DNA of 64,000 nt, taken from positions 34,327-98,326 of the forward strand of contig JAICYD010000007.1 of NCBI GenBank assembly GCA_025934375.1. Reading direction: 5' to 3'. Below are positions 35,049 to 41,682 of the stretch, piece after piece (the first letter of the stretch is position 1; each line of letters opens with the position of its first letter). This stretch comes from Streptosporangiaceae bacterium. Lineage in GTDB: Bacteria; Actinomycetota; Actinomycetes; Streptosporangiales; Streptosporangiaceae. The notes beneath the pieces are model-generated. The model ran no database searches. It had not been told where the DNA came from and saw nothing but the letters and a program-made list of their open reading frames with translations. Made by a program: the position numbers and the translations under genes.

Positions 35049-36977
35049 GTGAGCGCATACCGCAGCCGGCCCTGGCTGGCCCGATACCGCGAGGGTCACC
35101 CCGCCAGCATCGAGCCCGAGTACCGCACGATGCTGGAGCTGTTCCAGGCGTCGGCGCGACGGGCGCCCGGCCACGTCGCGCTGCGCTACTTCGACGGCGA
35201 GCTCACCATCGGCCAGCTCGACCGCGCCTCCGACGCCCTCGCGCTGGCGCTGCTCGACCGCGGCTTCGGCCCCGGCGAGCGGCTGGCCCTGTACGTGCAG
35301 AACAACCCCGGCTTCGTCATCGGCTTGCTCGGCGCCTGGAAGGCCGGCGGCGCCGCGGTCGCGGTCAATCCCATGAACAAGGGCCGCGAGCTCGCGTACT
35401 TGCTCGCCGATTCCGGCGCGAAGGCGCTCTTGTGCCTGGACAGGCTGTACCTGTCGGTCGCCGCGGAGGTCATCGCCTCGGGGCAGTCCCGGGTGGGCAC
35501 GGTGATCACCACCTCGGAGCTGGACTGGCAGGCGCGCGACGACGAGCGCGTCCTTGAGGCGCCGCGCCTGTCCCCTGGCGACCTCCCGGGCGAGGCGCTC
35601 GACCTGCTGGGCATCGTGGCCGCCCACGCCGGGCAGCGCCCGGCCAGTCCCTTCGTGGCGCCCGGTGACGTGGCGGTGCTGACCTACACGTCCGGGACCA
35701 CCGCCAACCCCAAGGGCGCGATGAACACCCACGAGACGATGGTGCACGGCTGCTGCAACTACCGCGAGTGGATGGGGCTGACCCCCGCCGACAGCGTGCT
35801 CGGCCTCGCCCCGTTGTTCCACATCACCGGCCTGATCGGGCACGTCGGCCTGTCCCTGCTGCTGCCGTGCCCGCTGGTGCTCGCGCACCGCTTCCAGCCC
35901 GAGGTCATGCTGGACGCCCTGCGCGAGCACCGGCCGACGTTCACGATCGCCGCGATCACCGCGCTGACCCGGCTCGCCGCCGAGTCACCGAGCCCGGCGG
36001 GGGACTTCGCGTCCCTGAGCGCGGTGTACTCCGGAGGCGCGCCGATCGCCCCCGCCGTGAACGAGGCCTTCCAGGCCAGGACGGGGATCTACATCCACAA
36101 CATCTACGGGCTGACCGAGACCAACTCCCCCAGCCACGCCACCCCGCTGGGCGCCAGGGCGCCGGTCGACCCCGTCTCCGGCGCGCTGTCCATCGGCGTG
36201 CCCATCTTCGGCACCGTCTCCCGCATCCTCGACGACAAAGGGCGGGAAGCGCCGGTGGGGCAGGCCGGCGAGATCGTGATCAGCGGCCCCCAGGTGATCC
36301 CGGGCTACTGGAACCGGCCCGGGGAATCGGCGGCGGCCCTGCCCGGCGGCGAGCTGCGCACCGGCGACGTCGGCGTAATGGACTCCGACGGCTGGTTCTA
36401 CCTCGTCGACCGCAAGAAGGACATGATCAACGCCTCCGGCTACAAGGTGTGGCCTCGCGAGGTGGAAGACGTGCTCTACGCCCACCCGGCGGTCCGCGAG
36501 GCGGCCGTCGTCGGCATCCCCGACCCCTACCGGGGCGAGACCGTCAAGGCCTTCGTATCGCTGCACCCGGGCGCGGCGGTGACGCCGGAGGAGCTCATCC
36601 AGTACGGCCGGGAGCACATGGCCGCCTACAAGTACCCGCGCCATGTGGAGATCCTCGACGAGCTGCCGAAGACCACGACTGGCAAGATCTTGCGCCGCCA
36701 GCTGCGCGAAGGCCCGCCGCCCGGGGACTCCGGGGATTCCCGCGAGGCCCGCGGGTTACACGGAAAGCGAAGCGGCGGCCGCGGCGTGTTCCGCATACCG
36801 CGCAGCCGAGTCTTTATTTTTATCTTCAGTCATTCTAGTGCGGATTTGCATCAGCGATCTTCGAGAAGTTCGCCCGCGACCGGCATCTTCTCCGCGAAGA
36901 TCACAAACCACGCGCCGCACGTGCAATCGTTCGTATACGGAATTCCCCGTCTCAGCGCGATAAACCCCCCAACTTAG
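35049..36977 (+). CDS. AMP-dependent acyl-CoA ligase with unusual C-terminal tail
   Basis: The enzyme activates a carboxylic acid to the acyl-adenylate and then the CoA thioester. It shows the phosphate loop LTYTSGTTANPKGAM, YGLTETNSP, the TGDVGVMDSDGWFYLVDRKK hinge and the catalytic Lys in KTTTGKILRRQL. GTG 35049 (VSAYRSRPWLARY) is chosen with GGAAAG about 12 nt upstream. The family normally ends within a few residues of KILRRQL, but this frame runs another 85 codons through sequence of lower GC (FIFIFSHSSADLHQRSSRSS). That tail is unlike any ligase domain, so the original stop was probably lost. The active body is intact. Confidence 0.9.
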   Translation: MSAYRSRPWLARYREGHPASIEPEYRTMLELFQASARRAPGHVALRYFDGELTIGQLDRASDALALALLDRGFGPGERLALYVQNNPGFVIGLLGAWKAGGAAVAVNPMNKGRELAYLLADSGAKALLCLDRLYLSVAAEVIASGQSRVGTVITTSELDWQARDDERVLEAPRLSPGDLPGEALDLLGIVAAHAGQRPASPFVAPGDVAVLTYTSGTTANPKGAMNTHETMVHGCCNYREWMGLTPADSVLGLAPLFHITGLIGHVGLSLLLPCPLVLAHRFQPEVMLDALREHRPTFTIAAITALTRLAAESPSPAGDFASLSAVYSGGAPIAPAVNEAFQARTGIYIHNIYGLTETNSPSHATPLGARAPVDPVSGALSIGVPIFGTVSRILDDKGREAPVGQAGEIVISGPQVIPGYWNRPGESAAALPGGELRTGDVGVMDSDGWFYLVDRKKDMINASGYKVWPREVEDVLYAHPAVREAAVVGIPDPYRGETVKAFVSLHPGAAVTPEELIQYGREHMAAYKYPRHVEILDELPKTTTGKILRRQLREGPPPGDSGDSREARGLHGKRSGGRGVFRIPRSRVFIFIFSHSSADLHQRSSRSSPATGIFSAKITNHAPHVQSFVYGIPRLSAINPPT

Positions 36978-36980
36978 CCA

Positions 36981-37009
36981 TTGAACTTGGCTCCGACATG
37001 GGGTAATAG
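36981..37009 (+). promoter_or_regulatory. Sigma70-like promoter P1 upstream of the MFS gene
   Basis: TTGAAC (36981-36986), a 17-bp spacer and TAATAG (37004-37009) form a near-consensus vegetative promoter. It lies in an AT-richer gap. The 36978-37293 gap otherwise holds a second promoter (37083) and no supported gene. Confidence 0.55.
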
Positions 37010-37082
37010 TGCACGCTAGACTTGTCGACCATCGTCGCCTGCCACCGATCCCGGGGTCGCGGAAAATAGAGATTCTCAGCCA

Positions 37083-37112
37083 TTGAACTCAATCTGGCTT
37101 CGAATTTATGCT
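37083..37112 (+). promoter_or_regulatory. Sigma70-like promoter P2 upstream of the MFS gene
   Basis: TTGAAC (37083-37088), 18 bp, then TATGCT (37107-37112). The 12-mer AGCCATTGAACT over its -35 repeats that of P1 exactly, 102 bp further on (36976 and 37078). Both would drive the MFS gene with long leaders. Confidence 0.5.
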
Positions 37113-37293
37113 GGCACGCGTGAGTGAATTAAGGGGGACCGAACGGACACTGGCGTCCACTCCGGCATCACCCGCCCGCTGTGGAGTCATGCCCGGACCT
37201 CTTTCTCGGGGAAGGCCCGGAAAGCTAATGCTAGATACTAAAGCCGCTTGCGTGAGCCTTGCCGAGTGCGATGATGAGCCCCCAGGAAGATGG

Positions 37294-38523
37294 ATGGCGA
37301 GCCTGCGCGCCGGGCCGCTCGGGATCCGCAATTTCCGGCTGCTGAGCGCCGGGCAGCTCGCCTCGACCATCGGTGACTACTGCTACGCGGTCGCCTTGCC
37401 CTGGCTCGTGCTGTCCACGCACGGTAGTCCCGTGCAACTGGGCGGCGTCCTGGCCTGCTACGGGATACCGCGCGCGGCGCTCATCACGGTGGGCGGCTCG
37501 CTGGCCGACCGGATCAGCCCGCGCAGGCTCATGCTGTTCTCCGACGCCGGCCGGTGCGCGCTCACCGCGCTGTTCGCCATCTTCGCGGCGGCGCACGTCA
37601 CGTCCCTGGCCGCCCTCGGTCCCGTCGCGGCGCTGCTGGGGGCGGGCGCGGCGCTGTTCATGCCCGCGTCCTACGCGATCTTGCCGTCGCTGTTGTCCCC
37701 TCGCAAGCTCCAGGCGGGCAACGCGCTCTACAACGCCGCGGTGCAAGGCGGCACGCTGCTCGGCCCGGCCATCGGCGGCGCCGTGGTGGCCGTGGCCGGC
37801 CCGGCGCAGGCCTTCGCCATCGACGCCGCGTCCTACGCGGTCTCCGCGGCCTCGCTGGCCCTGATCAGGGACATCAGCCTCAGCGGGTCCCGGGCCCTGG
37901 AAAGCGAGGCGGGCAGGCCCGCGCAGGAGCGAGTCACGATCTGGAAGCTGCTGGCCCGCGAGCGGGTCCTCCAGCTCATCCTGGCGGTGCTCGTCGGGGC
38001 GAACTTCGCCGTCACCGCCAGCTTCGAGGTCGCGCTGCCGGTGCTGTCGCACGCCCGGTTCGGCCCCGGCGGCTACGGGGCGATCATGGCCTGCTTCGGG
38101 GCCGCTAGCGTGGTCGGGACCCTGACCGCGGCCCGGGCCGGCGGGCTGTCCAAGCCGGCCGTCGTCAGCGCGTCGGTGTTCCTCATCGCGGCGCTCGCCG
38201 TCGCCTCCGTCCCGGTGACCCACGGGCTGCCGGGCGCGGCCACCGCGATGTGCGTCTTCGGCCTGGTGGCCGGATTCGGCAACGTCATCTTCGTGACGCT
38301 GATCCAGCGGTGGGCTCCCCCGGCGATGATCGGCCGGGTGATGGGCGTGGTCATGCTCGGCTCACTGGGCAGCTTCCCGGTCGCCACCGCCATCGCCGGC
38401 ACGCTCGCCCGCCACCTCGGGCCGTCTCCCGTGTTCGTCATCTCCGGAACCCTGCTGGCGCTGGCCATCCTGGCCGGCCTCACCCAAGACCAGTTCCGCG
38501 CCTTCGGCGCCCCCAGCCGGTAG
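37294..38523 (+). CDS. Major facilitator superfamily transporter
   Basis: The 409-residue protein has about twelve hydrophobic helices and the MFS loop 2-3 signature (GGSLADRISPRRLMLFSDAG), with GPVAALLGAGAALFMPASYA and GTLLGPAIGGAVVAVAGPAQ of the MFS_3/EntS-like exporters. Such proteins usually expel drugs, siderophores or metabolites; the cargo is unknown. ATG 37294 (MASLRAGPLGIRNFRLLSAG) has AGGAAG just upstream; earlier in-frame ATGs lie in the leader. The last 160 bp overlap the convergent HNH frame. Confidence 0.88.
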   Translation: MASLRAGPLGIRNFRLLSAGQLASTIGDYCYAVALPWLVLSTHGSPVQLGGVLACYGIPRAALITVGGSLADRISPRRLMLFSDAGRCALTALFAIFAAAHVTSLAALGPVAALLGAGAALFMPASYAILPSLLSPRKLQAGNALYNAAVQGGTLLGPAIGGAVVAVAGPAQAFAIDAASYAVSAASLALIRDISLSGSRALESEAGRPAQERVTIWKLLARERVLQLILAVLVGANFAVTASFEVALPVLSHARFGPGGYGAIMACFGAASVVGTLTAARAGGLSKPAVVSASVFLIAALAVASVPVTHGLPGAATAMCVFGLVAGFGNVIFVTLIQRWAPPAMIGRVMGVVMLGSLGSFPVATAIAGTLARHLGPSPVFVISGTLLALAILAGLTQDQFRAFGAPSR

Positions 38524-39111
38524 CCACCCGGCGAGCCGGATTCCACGCACGGAGGCTGAGCAAGTCGGGGGAGCCTGGGGGGATTGGCGCCTATCCCCAG
38601 ATAACGCGGCGCTGGTGTTGCCCAGGTAAGTTTCCCAGGCGGGGTCGCCGTCGTACTGGGCGCCGATCAGCCGCCAGTGCGCGCCGCGCGGCACGACCGG
38701 CTTGTTGAGCAGTTCCCAGCCGAGCTCCTCGAGCATCCGGTCCGCCTTGCGGTGATTGCACATCTGGCACGAGGCGACGCAGTTCTCCCAGGTGTGCTGG
38801 CCGCCGCGGCTGCGCGGGATGATGTGGTCGATCGTCTCGGCGTGGCGGCCGCAGTACGCGCACTTGTAGTTGTCCCGGCGCATCAGCGCGGCGCGCGTCA
38901 GCGGGACGCGGTTGCGGTGCGGGATGCGGATGTATCTCCGGAGCCGGATCACTGACGGCGCGGCGACCGTGACGGTGGCGGAGTGCAGGACCTGCCCACC
39001 ACTGTCATGGACAACCTCGGCCTTGCCGCAGAGCACTAGGCATACCGCTCGCCGCAACCCGACTGTCGTCAGCGGCTCATACGTCACGTTGAGCAGCAGC
39101 ACACGTCGCAC
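38362..39111 (-). CDS. HNH endonuclease family protein
   Basis: The product has an N-terminal strand pair typical of actinobacterial HNH proteins (RRVLLLNVTYEPLTTVGLRR) and a complete HNH/zinc motif: CAYCGRHAETIDHIIPRSRG, NCVASCQMCNHRKADRML. Relatives end soon after AWETYLG, at about 165-175 residues. Here the frame continues some 85 residues further and runs antisense through the end of the MFS gene, with no domain in that part. The GTG at 39111 has GGAGG 6 nt upstream. A nuclease of unknown target is the safe call. Confidence 0.85.
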   Translation of the reverse strand: MRRVLLLNVTYEPLTTVGLRRAVCLVLCGKAEVVHDSGGQVLHSATVTVAAPSVIRLRRYIRIPHRNRVPLTRAALMRRDNYKCAYCGRHAETIDHIIPRSRGGQHTWENCVASCQMCNHRKADRMLEELGWELLNKPVVPRGAHWRLIGAQYDGDPAWETYLGNTSAALSGDRRQSPQAPPTCSASVRGIRLAGWLPAGGAEGAELVLGEAGQDGQRQQGSGDDEHGRRPEVAGERAGDGGGDREAAQ

Positions 39112-39267
39112 GGGCACCTCCGCAGGCACCGTCGTGAGGCGCCGCTCGCATCACCAGGATCACCGGACGATCCCAGTGTGACCGAAGCCACGTGCCTCCG
39201 CCAACAGAGTTAACGATACCCGCAGAACCTGGGCTTCTTGGTTAATGGCTGGTAACGAGCTGGGGTT

Positions 39268-41583
39268 ATGGTGTCGAGCATGTGCGCAGAGGTGCCAGCC
39301 GGGGGGACGCGCGGACTGTCCCCCCACGAGCCCGCTTATCCCGCCGCCCGCCGCCTGGACCTGACCGAGGAGATGTTCGGGCATCAGGTCGCCGATCCGT
39401 ACCGCTGGCTGGAGGACGCCGGCAGCCCCGAGACCCGTGACTGGCTCGCCGCGCAGGAGGAGCTGTGGGGCCGCCAGCGTCAGTCGCTGCCGGACCGGGA
39501 AGCGTTCGCCGCGCGGGTCAAGGACCTGCTTCAGGTCGGCTACGTGTCCCCGCCCGCGTGGCGCGAGAGCAGGCGGTTTTACATGCGCCGCGACCCTGGC
39601 CAGGAGCACGGCGTCCTGTACGTCGCGGACGCTGACGGCGAGCGGGCGCTCATCGACCCGGTCGCCATCGACTCCTCGGGGCGGACCACGCTGGATCACT
39701 GGCAGCCGGACAAGGAGGGCCGCCTGCTCGCCTACCAGCTGTCAGAGGGCGGCACCGAGGAATCCCTGCTGCGCGTCATCGACGTGTCCACCGGGGCGCT
39801 GACGGACGGGCCGATCGACCGGTGCCGCTATTCCGGAGTCGCCTGGCTGCCCGGCGGCAAGGCGTTCTACTACGTGCGCCGCCTGCCGCCCGATTGGGTT
39901 CCCGAAGGGGAGGCCCAGTACCACCGCCGTGTTTACCTGCACGTCGTGGGGACCGACCCGGCGGGTGACGTGATGGTCTTCGGCGAGGGGCGCGACAAGA
40001 CCACCTACTACGGGGTCAGCGTCAGCATGGACGGCCGCTGGCTGGTCGTTTCGGCCTCGATCGGCACCGCGCCCCGCGATGACGTGTGGCTCGCCGACCT
40101 GGCCGCCAGCGATGCCGCCCGGCCGGACCTCACCGAGGTCGCCGTGGGGCTGGACGCGCAGACATCGCTGCACGCCTGGCGGGACGGGCGGCTGTACGTG
40201 TTCACCGACCTGGACGCGCCGCGCTCTCGCCTCGCGATCGCCGATCCCGCCGACCCCCGGCCGGGGAACTGGCGGGACCTGCTCCCGGAGGACCCCGAGG
40301 CGGTGCTGCGCAGCTACGCGATCCTCGACGGCGACCAACTCAAGCGCCCCGTGCTGCTGGCGTCGTGGACACGGCACGCGGTCGGCGAGGTCACCGTGCA
40401 CGACCTGGCCACCGGGGCGCGGCTGAGCGCGGTCACGCTGCCGGGCATCGGCTCAGTCGGCGGCATCGCCGAACGCCCGGACGGGGGGCACGAGGCGTGG
40501 TTCAGCTACACGGACTACACCACGCCCCCGACCGTGCTGCGCTACGACGCCCTGTCCGGGGCGGTGGACGTATGGGCGACCGCCCCGGGTTTCGCCGAGC
40601 GCACCCGGGCACTTCCCGCGATCTCGGCCAGGCAGCTCACCTACCAGTCCAAGGACGGCACGCCGGTCCGCCTGGTCCTCATCGAGCCGGGTGCGAATCA
40701 GCGGGAGGGAACCGATCGCCCCGCCGGAAGGGAAAGGCCCTTGATCTTGTACGGGTACGGCGGGTTCGACATCAGCATGACCCCGGGGTACTCGGCGAAC
40801 ATCCTGGCCTGGGTGGAGGCGAGCGGCGCGTACGCGGTCGCGGCGTTGCGCGGCGGCAGCGAGGAGGGCCAGGACTGGCACCGCGCGGGAATGCTGGACC
40901 GCAAGCAGAACGTCTTCGACGACTTCCACGGGGCGGCGGAGTACCTGATCTCCCTCGGAGCAACGACCGCGGGGCAACTCGCGGTATGGGGCGGGTCTAA
41001 CGGGGGACTGCTGGTCGGCGCGGCCATCACGCAGCGCCCTGAGCTGTTCGCCGCCTGCGTCTGCTCGGCACCGCTGCTGGACATGGTCCGGTACGAGAAG
41101 TTCGGCCTGGGCGAGACGTGGAACACCGAGTACGGCTCGGCGGCGGTGCCCGAGGAGCTCGGCTGGCTGCTGTCGTACTCGCCGTACCACCGGGTCGCGG
41201 CCGGGACGGCGTACCCGTCGGTGCTGTTCACCGTGTTCACGAACGACACGCGGGTACACCCGATGCACGCGTACAAGATGTGCGCGGCGCTCCAGGCTGT
41301 ATCGCCCCGGGGGGACGACCCCCCTGTCGACCCCCCGGCAAAGGGGGGACTCCGTCCCCCCTTTCACCCCCCTGGCCAGGGGAACGAGCACAAGCCGCTC
41401 GCCCCTGGATCCTCCGCGAACCTGGCTGGGGAAGACCCCCCGGCAACCCCGCGTGGGGACCGGGTGATACTGCTACGGGCGGAGGGGCAGGTCGGGCACG
41501 GGGCGCGGGCGGTGTCGCTGACGGCCGAACTGTCGGGGGACGCGCTGGCGTTCGTGGCGCGGGAGACGGGCTTGTCCCGCTGA
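39268..41583 (+). CDS. Prolyl oligopeptidase (S9A) with in-frame repeat insertion near the catalytic His
   Basis: This serine peptidase cuts peptides after Pro. The N-terminal propeller (DPYRWLEDAGSPETRDWLAA, YKM-type DRE motifs) leads to the hydrolase domain with YGYGGFDISMTPGYSAN, the nucleophile GGSNGGLLVGA and the catalytic Asp in NDTRVHPMHAYKM. The catalytic His follows in QVGHGARAV. Between Asp and His, repeat R5 adds about 50 residues (SPRGDDPPVDPPAKGG and on) where relatives have a handful. The residues of the triad are all present, so it may still work if the loop is accommodated. There is no signal peptide, so it is cytoplasmic. The start is ATG 39268 or 39280. Confidence 0.9.
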   Translation: MVSSMCAEVPAGGTRGLSPHEPAYPAARRLDLTEEMFGHQVADPYRWLEDAGSPETRDWLAAQEELWGRQRQSLPDREAFAARVKDLLQVGYVSPPAWRESRRFYMRRDPGQEHGVLYVADADGERALIDPVAIDSSGRTTLDHWQPDKEGRLLAYQLSEGGTEESLLRVIDVSTGALTDGPIDRCRYSGVAWLPGGKAFYYVRRLPPDWVPEGEAQYHRRVYLHVVGTDPAGDVMVFGEGRDKTTYYGVSVSMDGRWLVVSASIGTAPRDDVWLADLAASDAARPDLTEVAVGLDAQTSLHAWRDGRLYVFTDLDAPRSRLAIADPADPRPGNWRDLLPEDPEAVLRSYAILDGDQLKRPVLLASWTRHAVGEVTVHDLATGARLSAVTLPGIGSVGGIAERPDGGHEAWFSYTDYTTPPTVLRYDALSGAVDVWATAPGFAERTRALPAISARQLTYQSKDGTPVRLVLIEPGANQREGTDRPAGRERPLILYGYGGFDISMTPGYSANILAWVEASGAYAVAALRGGSEEGQDWHRAGMLDRKQNVFDDFHGAAEYLISLGATTAGQLAVWGGSNGGLLVGAAITQRPELFAACVCSAPLLDMVRYEKFGLGETWNTEYGSAAVPEELGWLLSYSPYHRVAAGTAYPSVLFTVFTNDTRVHPMHAYKMCAALQAVSPRGDDPPVDPPAKGGLRPPFHPPGQGNEHKPLAPGSSANLAGEDPPATPRGDRVILLRAEGQVGHGARAVSLTAELSGDALAFVARETGLSR
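41303..41408 (+). repeat. G/C-tract repeat copy R5 with structured hairpin, inside the peptidase gene
   Basis: It shares CCCCCCTTTCACCCCCC and the terminal hairpin with R4. CCAGGGG (41376-41382) pairs with CCCCTGG (41402-41408), and CGAGC (41385-41389) with GCTCG (41397-41401) around ACAAGCC. R4 has CCAGC/GCTGG at the same place, so both sides changed together. Confidence 0.8.
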
Positions 41584-41682
41584 AAGACTCATTTCCCGTT
41601 AACGAAGGGAGGTCCTTCAGCTTCCGCTCAGCCGCAGGTGCGATAGTGCCCTGATTAAGTGCCCGAATGGGGAGGAGCGCGC

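Noticed and set aside
39888..39906. Match CCGATTGGGTTCCCG between coxL repeat R2 and the peptidase gene.
   Set aside because: In the peptidase it encodes the ordinary propeller sequence PDWVPEG and has no flanking G/C tracts, so chance is likely.
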